A DNA stretch of 64,000 nucleotides, from NCBI GenBank assembly GCA_036365145.1, contig JAEOAD010000040.1, positions 10,808,501-10,872,500 of the forward strand, written 5' to 3'. The notes under the pieces were generated by a model. That model saw only the letters and a program-made list of their open reading frames with translations. It was not told where the DNA came from and searched no databases. The DNA comes from Orientallactaga sibirica. Its lineage: Eukaryota > Chordata > Mammalia > Rodentia > Dipodidae. Shown in pieces: positions 22,270 to 32,970 of this stretch. The position numbers were made by a program, and so were the translations under genes. Within the stretch, counting starts at the first letter, position 1. Every line of letters starts with the position of its first letter.

Positions 22270-22496
22270 CAAATCATGTATTTGTCCCATTCCCCTCAAG
22301 TTATCCTATTATATCCCCTCCTCCCCACACCCATTCCACAGAGGCCTTCCTCGTGAGGTTACTGGTATTCTCCCTGGGGCTAGGGGTTATAGATGCAAGG
22401 GTCAGTCACTGGGGGCGGGAGATGCCTCAGGGACACTCCTTTTCACCTTGTGGCTCTTGCAGTCTTTCTGCCCACTCTTCTGCAATGTTCCCTGAG
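22270..22496 (-). mobile_element. LINE-1 3'UTR fragment
   Basis: Shares order and phrases with the other L1 3'UTR copies: cccattccacagaggccttc, then ggggctaggggttatagatg, then cttgtggctcttgcagtctt and a terminal gcaatgttccctgag. The upstream TTTTC-rich stretch stands in the poly(T) position. Confidence 0.75.
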
Positions 22497-22794
22497 AAAA
22501 TACTTTTTTTTTGGTAAAACATAATTTCCATATACTCTTCAACATGTGAAACACTGGATTTAATATAAGAAAATTACATATTGTTAACATTATTCCTAAG
22601 TAATGTGGAAAATGATCTGATAAAAACAAAATTCTGAGTAAATATGATATCCTCCTGCTATGGAAACCAATTAAAGATATCCATTTATTCCTAAAGAATC
22701 AGTTCCGTGATTTTTGTCTTTTGTTATTGAAGTTTCTCTGTAAGTGTCTTAAGCTATACACTCATATACTGTGCTGTACATGTTCTAAAATTTT

Positions 22795-22928
22795 TGAGTG
22801 TGGTGGCACATGCCTTTCATACTAGTACTCAGCAGACAGAGGTAGTAGGTTCACCATGAGTTCAAGGCCACCTTGAGACTACATAGTGAATTCCAGGTTA
22901 TCCTGGGCTAGAGAGAGACCCTACCACA
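22795..22928 (+). repeat. B1 SINE
   Basis: It reads agtgtggtggcacatgcctt ... gttcaaggccaccttgagac ... gagagagaccctaccacaag. Its tail is a GA repeat instead of poly(A). Confidence 0.9.
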
Positions 22929-22966
<38 letters not shown>

Positions 22967-22968
22967 GG
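22929..22968. repeat. (GA)n microsatellite
   Basis: About 40 bases of AG repeat lie between the B1 and the following Dip. Confidence 0.95.
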
Positions 22969-23165
22969 GCAGAGGCTGTCGTGATGGCTTAATGGTTAAG
23001 GCACTTGTCTGCAAATCCTAAGGACCAAGATTTGATTCTCCAGAACCCACGTAAGCCACATGCACAAGATGACAAATGTGTCTGGAGTTTATTTTCAGTG
23101 GCTAGAGGCCCTGTCACACTCATATTCATTCTCTGTCTCTCTCTCTTGTCTCTCTCTTATAAATG
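22969..23165 (+). repeat. Dip-like SINE
   Basis: gctgtcgtgatggcttaatg, then the block acccacgtaagccacatgca and gtggctagaggccctgtcac, then a CT-rich end. There is no typical A-rich tail. Confidence 0.9.
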
Positions 23166-23224
23166 AGACTTCCATCACTGAGACTTGGCTTAGAGTTAAG
23201 ATTACTCCAGAAACACACACATGC

Positions 23225-23228
<4 letters not shown>

Positions 23229-23275
<47 letters not shown>
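23229..23275. repeat. (GA)n microsatellite
   Basis: Pure AG repeat of about 46 bases. Ser-Leu and Arg-Glu frames across it are artefacts. Confidence 0.98.
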
Positions 23276-23279
<4 letters not shown>

Positions 23280-23633
23280 ACCCACTGTAAGGAACCATTG
23301 AGTAAGACCTTCCAATATTAAATTGTGAATCCTAGGTTTTAGATATGAATATAGCACATAGACACCCCAGGTGGAGAGGTTGTAAATTGAGGATAAAAAT
23401 AAAAGAAATGAGACAATGCAAGAGCTATGATTGAAAATATCAAAGTTGTTGTTAATTTTAATGATAAAATATGTCATATATGTTTGTTAAAGGGTAGTGT
23501 AAGTACAAAGTAGAATTATTATACAGAACATATAAAAGAATTACATAAACTGGTAAATTTTCTATCAATACGGGCATCACAAGAAATTCCTCTAATTTAT
23601 TTAATGTTTTTTTTTTAATTATGTAAACCTATT

Positions 23634-23770
23634 GTGGTGGTTTGAATATAAAATTCCCCTCAGAGACTCATGTGATTGAAGACTTGATAATTAGCTGGTG
23701 GTACTGTTCTGGAAAATTCAGAACTTTTAGGAGGTGGCGCCTAGCATGCTGGCATGCATGGCATAGCCAT
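23634..23770 (+). mobile_element. MaLR (MT-type) LTR, 5' part
   Basis: Starts attgtggtggtttgaatat and continues gactcatgtgattgaagact, gctggtggtactg and ttttaggaggtggcgcctag, the order of MT-class LTR heads. It is cut off where the L1 3' end begins. Confidence 0.7.
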
Positions 23771-23771
23771 A

Positions 23772-24390
23772 TTTTATTTATTTTATTTCATTTTTTTTTC
23801 CTTTTTCATGATGGGCATACTTAGTATGGATACAGCATGTGTTGGTACCATCTTTTTACTTTTCCCTGCCCCCATTCCATAGGGGACCCTCCTCAGTGGG
23901 GTTTTTGGTCTTCCCCATGGGGTTGTGGGTTATGCGTTGTGAGAGCAGCAGTCAAATATTGGTGTTCAAACCTGTGTGTCTTACAATCATTCGGCCCCTT
24001 CTTCCACAAAATTCCCCGAGCCGTGGTGGATACGTTTTAAGTCTACTTCAGAGATGAACACTTAGGAGCCTCTGAATCTCTGCTTTGGTAGGTTTTGTGT
24101 ATGGCTACTGGGGGAAAGTGGCCAACAACTGTGTGAGCAACCAGCAGTTTAAACTATTCAGAATCAAACACCTTGACAGGATGCACCCACCAGTGCGATA
24201 GTGGCCAATAGCCTGGGAGGGTCACCAATGGCTTTCTGATTGGCTAAGAAATCTGCTCAGTGAAAAGCAGCCCATACCAGGAACTTGCAAACTGGTCAGA
24301 ATCCTACGGACACAAAGAACATGGTCTCAAACGTCAAGCTCCCACTAGTCTTTGGCTAAAAGAGGGGCTATATCCATCAAATTCTCCCTA
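23772..24390 (-). mobile_element. LINE-1 3'UTR with an inverted 5' part
   Basis: From 23772 to about 24105 the sequence is minus-strand L1 3'UTR: a T-rich start, then gcatgtgttggtaccatctt, ggggttgtgggttatgcgtt and gagcctctgaatctctgctt. From about 24110 to 24390 the same family continues on the plus strand. For example, the ctagtctttggctaaaagag segment is the reverse complement of the block at 58625-58650, and gattggctaagaaatctgct of that near 58735. The L1 is thus broken into oppositely oriented parts. Confidence 0.75.
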
Positions 24391-24928
24391 ATTTAAAAAT
24401 AATGCTTATCCAATTTAATGTATGCCAACTTCACATGCCATTGGAGAATCTGTTTTCCTCTTTCAGAAAGCAGTGAATCCCATCATTTTATTTTATCTAC
24501 TATCAGCTGTTCATATTCTTTTCAGGTTGTCATATAGTTCTCTTTCCCAAACAGCCAATTAAATGTTCCTCTTGTACCGATTATGTTCTATTTTAATATT
24601 GTCCTTCTCTTACAAAAGTGATTCAAAATTTCACCAAGTGCTGTATGCAGAGTATATTTTCACAAAATATATGTTATTTTGTTGAAAGAGATACATTTAA
24701 TCTCTATTTAGTGAAAGTGTATTAGGAATAGATCTGGCCAAATTTTGATCCAATATTGATGGACTTTTGAATATTGAAAAAGTCTTTTATAACTGCAATT
24801 CTCTCCATATGTTTTGGATATATTATTTACACTCATATACATGTGTGCCTAAATTGCCATATAATTACGTAATGTTTTACTTGTTGATGAATTTTGTATT
24901 CATATTTATGTACTACACAGTTCCCTAG
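24391..24928. other. Unassigned AT-rich sequence
   Basis: No recognised element. Confidence 0.5.
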
Positions 24929-24935
24929 AGTGTGT

Positions 24936-24966
<31 letters not shown>

Positions 24967-24996
24967 CATGTGTGCGTGCATGCGTGTGCATGCACA
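24929..24996. repeat. (TG)n microsatellite, interrupted
   Basis: Alternating purine-pyrimidine TG with CG and CA interruptions. Confidence 0.95.
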
Positions 24997-25216
24997 GAGA
25001 GTCTAGCTTTGGTGTTATAGTTGAAGTTTAGTATTGTGCTTGGAATCAGTGTCTTCTATGATTTTGGAAAGGTTTGCTGCTTCAAACCCAGAAGAGTTCA
25101 TGTACAAATGAAGTTTATATTCTTTACAAATGATATAATTTTCCAGTAAAACCATGTCCACACAGATATCTCTTCCCTATTTTTAATTAATTAATCAACA
25201 TTCATTTTTAAATATT

Positions 25217-25406
25217 TTGTTTTCATTTATTTATTTGAGAGAGAGAGAAAGAGAATGGGTGCACTAGGTATTCCAACAGCTGCAATTGAACTTCAGACCC
25301 ATGAACCACCTTGTGCATCTGGCTTACGTGGGTTCTGGGGAATCAAACCTGTGTCCTTTGGCTTTGCAGGCAACTGCCTTAACTTCTAATCTATCTTCCC
25401 AGACCC
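25217..25406 (-). repeat. Dip-like SINE
   Basis: The tail tttcatttatttatttgaga and GA stretch are followed by accttgtgcatctggcttac, the tttggctttgcaggc block and the decayed head ctatcttcccagaccc. Confidence 0.9.
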
Positions 25407-25412
25407 AATGTT

Positions 25413-25520
25413 CAATTTTTGAGACAAGGTCCTATTATATAGCTGAGGCTAGATTTGAACTCCTGGCTTGCTGTCTCTTTCCCCCATGTTGTCTATCTCC
25501 CATGCTCCACCATGCCCATT
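25413..25520 (-). repeat. B1-like remnant
   Basis: gagacaaggtcctattatat, then agctgaggctagatttgaac and ccaccatgcccattttg keep the order of a minus-strand B1, with large deletions. A short TG run follows. Confidence 0.45.
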
Positions 25521-26594
25521 TTGTGTGTGTGTGTGCATGCCTGTGTTTGTAAGAGATCCAATATCTTAATATTTATGGTCTCATTTGTATAATAATTTCC
25601 ATCTTGAGTAAGTTTTGACAGGATATACAATGAAGAATTGGTCTATGTTACACAATTTGTCAAACTCATACATGTAAATTGCTTCATATTATTTATAATT
25701 ATCACAATTATCATTTTATTATCTGTGGGTTCTAAGTGATATATTCCATCTCCTTTATGAATCCTTCCAGATCTTATTCCTTTCATTTTCTCCTTCTTTC
25801 AACTTTATTTTGATCACCATACCATGTAGTATGTATGTAACCCTATTATAAGATACACTTCTCATACTTGTAAATATCACTTAAAATAAAATTGTGCATA
25901 GATGAAGGTGTCATTAAAAGTAAAATGTTGTGCACATAGTGTACTCTATCTCAGAATCATTTTTGCAGTTGTACTGTTTTAGTGGAGATGCTGTATGCAA
26001 GGGAGATCAATGTATTTATGTATTATGTGTGTATTTAGTTGTATATTCATTTATATGCATTATATTCTGATTTCCCAGGGTTAGTTTGCTTAACTTTTTA
26101 ATTTTCTTAGGGGTTGGCTGGGAAAACTACCAACAGATACTAGTGGAAGATATCAATAAATATATTCTGGATCATATGTGGCAAAAATTTTAATCGGAAA
26201 ACTACCACAGAAAAATGTTTTGATGACCCAGTTGATTTCACTTTATAAACGTAGGAAAATAATCAATTACTACAATTTTGATAATTGTCCTTTTTAATTA
26301 CACTACTCACTTTGTGTAGCTCTGTTTGTTTTCAAATAAAATGGAAGTAACTACTGAAAATGATGGTGGCAGTATTATGGATGGCGGCAAATGAGGAGCC
26401 GAGAATAAAGGACACTCCTGAAATCCAACTAGCTGAAAATAGGAGGATACTAAAATACAGAGAAATGCTTCTCATTCAACGCATTTTTGTTGGGATTTAT
26501 AGTATACATGCAAAAGAAATCACTTACTGCAACTTTCAATATTTCTAGATAATCTGTATATGAGAAAATCCAAGTGTACATACACATGTAAAAG
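25521..26594. other. Unassigned AT-rich sequence
   Basis: No recognised element. Confidence 0.5.
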
Positions 26595-26603
26595 CATCCT
26601 GAA

Positions 26604-26846
26604 TTTTTTTTTTTTGAGAGAGAGAGAGAGAGAGAAAGGAAGAGGCAGAGAGAGAGAGAGAATGCACATGCCAGCAGCCTCTCAGCCATTGTGAACGAAC
26701 TCCAGATGTGTGCACCCCCTTGTGGGAATGTGCAGCATTGGACACTTGCATCACACATCTGGCTAAACATGGGACCTGGAGAATCCAATGGGTGTTCTTA
26801 GGCTTGGCAGGCAGGTGCCTTAACTGCTAAGCCATCTCTCCAGGCC
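26604..26846 (-). repeat. Dip-like SINE, extended subtype, with target-site duplication
   Basis: Poly(T) and GA stretch, then the extended middle (gtgcacccccttgtgggaat and gtgcagcattggacacttgc), and a head ending aagccatctctccaggccc. catcctgaa occurs at 26595-26603 and 26847-26855. Confidence 0.93.
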
Positions 26847-26855
26847 CATCCTGAA

Positions 26856-27744
26856 ATTTTTAATAACGTCTGCCTACTATACTATTCTTTTCTATTGATA
26901 AGCAATTCTTGAAAAAAGAATCTAACATTTGTATAGGGAATATATTTACAGCATATATTATCTAGTTAAATATGTATCTTGTTGACTAATAAACATAAGT
27001 CCTATGATCTTACATTGTGTAACTTTTATATATATTTTTCCCTCTGGTGTGGATTATATACATTTTTGTAAAAGTCCTCCACATGCAATATTTGACCTAA
27101 TAAGCAAAATCCTCCAAGGCAATGCTTGTAGTGATGATGTGAGTCAGTTGTCAGGAGAACAAGTACCAACACAAGATCTAATTCACATAATTTAACTTCT
27201 ATGGCTTCAAGCCATTGGTACAATTAGAAGTGACATCATTGCCAAGTAAGCAGGATAGCAGACAAAATGAAATGGGGCAGTCTTCGTGGAAAGAAATACC
27301 TACCCTTGACAAAAACCCATCTAGACCTGACATATGCTTCCTAAATAGTAATAGCATTATTTCATTTAAAGCATATCTATTTAATTTTGAAAGAATTTTT
27401 GAGTGGCATATTAAAGGAGTATGGATTCATTATATATATTTTTAAATACCTATTTCTGTTATTAAAATAATACCTTAAGCTACTAAGGGTTATAAAACTC
27501 AGAGGATGTGTCTGCATGTATGAGTTGACAACACAATGTTGTCAACAAATTTCCTCAGTGAAAAAGCTGAATTTTTTTTGCATATGTGGAGAAATTTAAT
27601 TTTTCGTCTCTACCAACAGGCAGGCATTTGGACAGCACCTCCATATCTATTGAGATTCTGCCTTTCTTCAACTAATTATATCAATGAGGAGAGCTCATAA
27701 GAATTTTTATTACATTTAATAATGTTATTAAGCAAATGAACTTC
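26856..27744. other. Unassigned AT-rich sequence
   Basis: No recognised element. Frames at 27004-27195 and 27215-27445 are not recognisable proteins. Confidence 0.5.
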
Positions 27745-27930
27745 CCAAGTATGCTGTCTCATGTCCGTAACTCCATCACTTGGTGAACCAAGGCAATAGA
27801 ATTATGCGATAAAGGATTGCTGGGGATATATAGTGAAATTGTTGAACTAAAATTAAAGGCAGATCAGGGATACAGCTGGTGGACAGGGTTCTTGTCTGAC
27901 ATACACAAGGGCCAAATATCAACACATGCA
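27745..27930 (+). repeat. Possible B4-like SINE (B1 plus tRNA-like halves)
   Basis: A decayed B1-like part (tgctgtctcatgtccgtaac ... gatatatagtgaaattg) is followed by an ID-like part (cagggatacagctggtggac ... cttgtctgacatacacaagg). This order is that of rodent B4. Confidence 0.4.
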
Positions 27931-27959
27931 TAGAGAGAGAGAGAGAGAGAGAGAGAGAA
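27931..27959. repeat. Short (GA)n tract
   Basis: Pure GA repeat of about 28 bases. Confidence 0.95.
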
Positions 27960-28468
27960 TTACCACTTCTAGAGTGAAGAAGGAAGCAATTTCCACAGCA
28001 TATGTGTATTTACTTCATTGGAATTTGTTCTGATGACAATGCTGTTGTGGCAAAATGTATGGTAGCAATCTCCTCAAAGTTTTTTTCCTGGTGGAGTTGC
28101 TTTCAGGGGAGTGCTTTGTGATGTTACAATACTTTTTATTGTTTCTAGTCTTCTTTTTTTAAGATAGAGTTTCATGTGGAAGTCCTTTTCTTCTCACACC
28201 TTATCAATGGATTATTAAAGTGGACAAAATAGTAGGCAGTATACTTTGAAAGACATAAGAAGTCTCAATAAGCTCCACTGAAAAGTGGAAGAGCATTGGA
28301 GCTGCATATTAATTAAAGCAGAAAAGTCACAATTGGCAAATGGTGGCTTGTGACATGTGACTTTATTTACTTCTTTCATTAATCTGTGCTGATAGATACA
28401 GTATAGAAGATTTTCATACACTGGTGCTTAGCATATGTCCTCCACCACCTTTAAAAAATAAAATAGTT
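27960..28468. other. Unassigned sequence
   Basis: No recognised element. Confidence 0.5.
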
Positions 28469-28620
28469 GGGTCTGGAGAGATGGCTTAGTGGTTGGGACA
28501 TTTGCCTGTGAAGCCCAAGGACTCAGGTTCAGTTCCCCTGTACCCACGAAAAGCCAGATGCACAAAGAGTGAATGTCTTTCTATTGATCTACCTATCATC
28601 TATCTATCTGTCTATCTATC

Positions 28621-28670
<50 letters not shown>

Positions 28671-28713
28671 ATATCATCTATCATTATCTATCTAATTTTT
28701 CTCTCAAATAAAT
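28469..28713 (+). repeat. Dip-like SINE interrupted by a tetranucleotide repeat
   Basis: The head (gggtctggagagatggctta) and the middle up to ccagatgcacaaag are normal. The part that should hold 'gtctggagttcgtttgcagt ... gcccattctc' is replaced by the CTAT repeat, and the SINE tail (tttctctcaaataaatgaag) resumes after it. Confidence 0.88.
28587..28694. repeat. (CTAT)n microsatellite inside a SINE
   Basis: Imperfect at the edges (ATCATCTATC units), pure in the middle (about 28623-28670). Ser-Ile-Tyr-Leu frames are artefacts. Confidence 0.97.
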
Positions 28714-29629
28714 GAAGAAAAACAATTTAAATTCATGCTTGTATTTAAAAGTGTACCCAAAATGCTGTTTTGTCCATAAATTATCTATCATAAGTGGGTC
28801 AGGTCCAATATATTTTTCCAGTAAAAGTATTAGTAAAATTGTTTTCTTTCTGATTCATTTTAAAGAAACACATGAAATACATATAAATTTAACACAGATG
28901 TAGAGTTTGAGTTTTTTTGAAAAGAGAATATTTGGAGAAAATAATTGAGGTAAGAAAGAACTTCTTAAAATATATTTTAAAGATTTGAAGACTATTGACT
29001 GTTTTTTCAATTTGGGATTTCTTCTCACTCTGTTTTAGTTTTAGGAACACACCATGTTCTTGCATCTGCACTCGTAAGGGATTATCACCTACTTTCACTG
29101 TTTCCATATTTCCACTGCATATCTTGTTCTCACAGCACTTAGGATAACCAGACATTTTTGTTTCTGTGCTTGAGTTTTCATCCTTTTAAAAATACACCAT
29201 TTCCCTTGAGAACAGTGTTTCTATTTTTTATCAATTTAATTTTCTAGTTATGATTGCTATTTATTTTTATATCCTAAAATTGGATGCACTCAGAGTAACA
29301 AAAACAATAAATAATAATAAATATATATGTTAAATATATATAAATAAGTAAATTAGTAATGAACAATCTAATGCATCAAAGGTAAAAGTTAAATTAGAAA
29401 AGTAAATTGCTTTTAAAAGGAAGAAAACTTTTATTATAACCATGACATCCTAAATGACATTTGGTAACAGCTTTAGAGAAAATGTTTCAATACCACATGA
29501 ATATATTTCTTTAATTTTTAATTCTTAAAAAATAGCTTTAAAATGATGGAAAATATAATAGAAAAAGGATCAAAGGGTAGAAGTGGTCAACAGATACAAT
29601 GTTAAGGACAATAAACTTAACAACATTCT
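28714..29629. other. Unassigned AT-rich sequence
   Basis: No recognised element. It is very AT-rich near 29300-29350. Confidence 0.5.
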
Positions 29630-29836
29630 TATTTTATTTTATTTATCTCTTTATTAGAGAGACAAAGAAGAAGCTATAGAGAGAGGAAATGGGCAACAGG
29701 ACCTTTAGCCACTGCAAATGAAATCCAGATGCATGTCCCTTCCTGTGCATCTGGCATATGATGGTACAAGGGAATTGAACCTGGGTCCTCAGGCTTTGCA
29801 GGTAAGTGCCTTAACTACTGAAACATTCTTTAGGCC
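29630..29836 (-). repeat. Dip-like SINE, diverged
   Basis: attttatttatctctttatt tail, purine stretch, then ccagatgcatgtcccttcct, the ttgaacctgggtcctcaggc block and the decayed head. Confidence 0.9.
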
Positions 29837-30142
29837 AAAAAATTATTGAAGTTATGTGCCATAAAAATTGAGTAACAATGACATAGCATTCAATTGGTAG
29901 CTGATTTTTCAAGCAGCTAAGATCAAAAACATACATATATGTAATGATATTTGAAAACACTTTTCTTTTCTTTGTATCAGTAGATAACCAAACAAGAAGT
30001 TTCCTACTAGTTGTTGTCAATTTTAACTATTTCAAAATTTCACGTACAAGTGTAATTTTAAAGAAACTTAGTAATATACATGTATAATAAAAATTAATAC
30101 TTTTTATTGAATACATGTCCTCATTAACTACTGTATTTATTT
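29837..30142. other. Unassigned sequence
   Basis: No recognised element. Confidence 0.5.
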
Positions 30143-30207
30143 TCATTTTTATTCTTTTTTCCTGAGGAAGGGTGTCCCAACATAACTCAGGTTGATGTTT
30201 TAAATTC
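30143..30207 (-). repeat. B1-like SINE, part 1 (split by a Dip)
   Basis: T-rich start, then cctgaggaagggtgtcccaa and cataactcaggttgatgttt: the tail side of a minus-strand B1. It continues at 30437. Confidence 0.55.
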
Positions 30208-30436
30208 TTATTTATATATTTATTTATTTTTGTAATATTTTTATGCAGAGAGAGAGAGAGAGAGCAAGAGAGATGTGGCACAACAGGACCTCCAGCCACT
30301 GCATTGTGCCCATGTGCAACCTTGTATTCTTGTGTCACTTTGTACATCTGGCTTATGTGGGACCTAGAGAGTGAAACATGTGTCCTTAAGCTTTGGAGGC
30401 AAGTTCCTTAACTGCTAAGACATCTCCTCAGCCCCT
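30208..30436 (-). repeat. Dip-like SINE inserted in an old B1
   Basis: tatttatatatttatttatt tail, GA stretch, extended middle (gtgcaaccttgtattcttgt) and head aagacatctcctcagcccc. Flanks ggttgatgttttaaattc (30190-30207) and ggctgattttaaattc (30437-30452) form a slightly decayed target-site duplication inside a B1. Confidence 0.9.
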
Positions 30437-30484
30437 GGCTGATTTTAAATTCACCATCTTCCTGTCTAAGATTCCTGACTACTG
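30437..30484 (-). repeat. B1-like SINE, part 2
   Basis: gctgattttaaattcaccat, then cttcctgtctaagattcctg and actactgg continue the B1 interrupted at 30207. Confidence 0.5.
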
Positions 30485-30576
30485 GAAGAAAATATACAAA
30501 GATTTTCTGATTTTTATCAGGTGTATTTCCATGACATTGCTTAGGATGCTGGTTTCTCACTTGGTAAAATAAGTAC

Positions 30577-30690
30577 CACTTTTTTTTTTTTTTTTTTTCA
30601 GCCAGCAATGGCCAAGAAAAGACCCATTGGGTTTGACCTGAACAGGTGGTACCATTTTTTGGCAGAAAGCTGTCTTTTCCTGATGAGATA
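30577..30690 (-). other. Poly(T) tract followed by a segment that could be a retroposed 3' end
   Basis: About 22 T at 30579-30600 precede cagccagcaatggccaagaa. Read on the minus strand this is a sequence ending in a poly(A) tail, as in a processed transcript copy. I do not recognise the parent, and there is no clear aataaa. Confidence 0.25.
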
Positions 30691-30702
30691 TCATTCTATT
30701 TC

Positions 30703-30898
30703 TTTTTTTTTTTTTTTTAAATATTCTTATTTGTTTGAGAGAGAGAGAGAGATAGCTCAGGGTCTCCAGCAACTGCAAATGAACTCCAGACACATGTGCC
30801 TCCTTGTGCATTTGGCTTACATGGTTCCTGGTGAGTCGAACATGGGTCTTTTGGCTTTGCAGGAAAATGATTTAAAGGCTAAACCATCTCTCCAGTCC
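30703..30898 (-). repeat. Dip-like SINE with target-site duplication
   Basis: Poly(T), GA stretch, ccttgtgcatttggcttaca, cttttggctttgcaggaaa and aaaccatctctccagtcc. Flanks tatcattctatttc (30689-30702) and tatcattccatttc (30899-30912) differ at one base. Confidence 0.95.
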
Positions 30899-30912
30899 TA
30901 TCATTCCATTTC

Positions 30913-31264
30913 AACTCTGTGTTTGTCTAGGATACAATCAGTTTCCCAAACTGGATTATGAGAGTAAAGCGAGGGTCATGGATAGTTTAAAATGAATGAG
31001 TTTATTACTATTTTTAAATGATGATGATTAGAACCAGAATTAACTATCTACTTTATAACTGAACAAGATAGGAGACATTAGAATAGAGCAAAATGGAATG
31101 AAAGAAGACAAAAAAAAATCTTATTTAAGTATTTTGTTGAAACGTGACCATTAACACATATGTATGTAAGAATATGCATACACACACTACATTTCCTACT
31201 CTAATGTGAAAATCACTGCACATTTTTCTCACTCCAGTATAACAGTATTTCAGTCCTGGATTGT
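30913..31264. other. Unassigned sequence
   Basis: No recognised element. Confidence 0.5.
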
Positions 31265-31697
31265 TTGGACAATCTAAAATTTGACTTTTGCAGTTTTCTG
31301 TCTGGACCCAGAAATCATTACAGAGGTACTGGTGACAATGATACAGCTTTCACGGCTAGCCAGCCAGACAGCTCCAGGGAACAGACACCGTGGTCACTCA
31401 AATGTCATCAAAAGAGAAATCTAGAGGCTGCAGAGAAAGCAACACTAAATCACCTCTCTGTCTTGCCCACCAAGGCTCAGGCAGGGAACATTGCAGAAGA
31501 GGGTCAGAAAGTCTGAAAGAGCCTCAACTGGGTGGGATTATTGAGGTGCCATATCACCCCACTACTCATAGATTAACTGAGGCCTTTTGATCACCCAAAG
31601 AATGCCAATAACCCTACTGAATAACACCTTCAGTGGACTGAGGCTGGGTGAGGGAGTCTGAGTATGTTTTCATAAAAAAGTAATAAATAAAAAAAAT
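31265..31697 (+). mobile_element. L1-like 3' end with A-rich tail
   Basis: The segment caaggctcaggcagggaaca followed by ttgcagaagagggtcagaaa matches the phrase seen in old rodent L1 3'UTRs and in weaker form at 39890 and 55824. It ends in an A-rich tail at 31672-31697. Open frames at 31265-31590 lie in it and are not genes. Confidence 0.5.
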
Positions 31698-31709
31698 TCA
31701 GTTGTGGTT

Positions 31710-31990
31710 CTTGAGAGATGGGTCAATAGGTAAGAGTCATAGCCAGCTGTGCATGGCCAAGCCAGTCCTGTAGAGGACAGAGACCAGATAATCTCTTGGG
31801 CTTGCTGGTCAGTCCATCTGACTGAACCCAGGAGATCTGGTTTGGGTGAGATACTTGGTCTCAAGCAAATATATGGATAAGCAACAGGAGGACACCTGAC
31901 ATTTTCTTCTGCCCTCCCTATAAATGGAAATGGAATGCATTTACCAGCATATAAGCATACACATATATTACACACACACACACACATACA
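31710..31990 (+). repeat. Old rodent SINE (RSINE1/B4-like) ending in (CA)n
   Basis: Contains gggcttgctggtcagtccat, gaacccaggagatctggttt and aggaggacacctgacatttt, the order seen in RSINE1-type repeats, and ends in a CA run (31971-31990). Confidence 0.45.
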
Positions 31991-32837
31991 CGGATGGAAG
32001 GTGATGTTCAGTTTAAGTTTGTAATGCATAAACATTTTACTTTGTTCCTTTAAAAACTATTTGGGGTAGCAGTTAAAAACTTATATTCAGATAGTTGACA
32101 AAGAAAATATTAGAATTATATGAGCAAATGAAACAAAAGAAAAGGAATTGTTATACTATCCAAAATCTTTCCAAGATAATCATTTCAGGAGATTGTTTTC
32201 AAAGAGAATATACAATCTTTGGTTTGCCGTTTTGATACCTAATGAATTTACTTAACTACTCCGAAAGGCCTTTGGATTGTGACTCTGTTTTCCCACACCT
32301 TTAATTTCACAAGTGAAAAGCAAGTTTACTTCCAATTAAGGACAGTTGACTTCACACAAGTGTGCAGTGATGGAGATTGTTTGGAACAAACAAAATCTAT
32401 TTTGATTTATTTTACACTATAGAAGTTTTCCTTTCTGGTAGCTTAGAATAATATACCCTATATTGTACCACATAGTTGTATTGTAAAAATAGCAAATTAT
32501 ATCTCCTTACCACTGTCATATACCCTTTGTTCCTGAGAAGTCCCTTGGTCAGGGAATGCATAGTAACATTATTTTACTCTTTTATAATATTAATCTATTA
32601 AGAGGGAAGTAATAGAGTTTTATGACTGATAACTTTTTTAAGGTATGATTCATTATGCACAGTTCTTTTCATAAGGGTAACACATAAGTTATTATTGGTT
32701 AGCTTTATAAATAAAATAATATACTGCTCTCCTTTCGGCCATTGGTCTTTCTTATAACAATGATTCATGTTGGATCATTACTGCCTAGAAATAATTTATC
32801 TTCCCAAAACATTATGTTGCAATGAGTGTTTTAAAAT
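31991..32837. other. Unassigned AT-rich sequence
   Basis: No recognised element. Confidence 0.5.
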
Positions 32838-32970
32838 AGATTCTCTTTCTCTCTCTTTTCCAGGTACGGTCACATTCTGACCTGGAATTCACTTGTAATT
32901 TCAGGGTGGCCTTGGACTCATGGCAATCCTCCTACCTCTGCCTCCTGAGAGTGTGCCACCATGCCAGGCA
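32838..32970 (-). repeat. B1 SINE with internal deletion
   Basis: ccaggtacggtcacattctg, acctggaattcacttgtaat and ctcctacctctgcctcctga are present. The 'gtgctgggattaaaggc' block is shortened. Confidence 0.88.

Noticed and set aside
24929..24996. Alternating TG/CG run as a functional Z-DNA element
   Set aside because: Such microsatellites are common in mammalian DNA. Nothing nearby suggests a promoter.
28587..28694. Regular repeats as a possible CRISPR array
   Set aside because: They are plain tetranucleotide repeats without spacers. The GATA tract at 49224-49538 likewise has no spacer-repeat layout, and the genome is mammalian.
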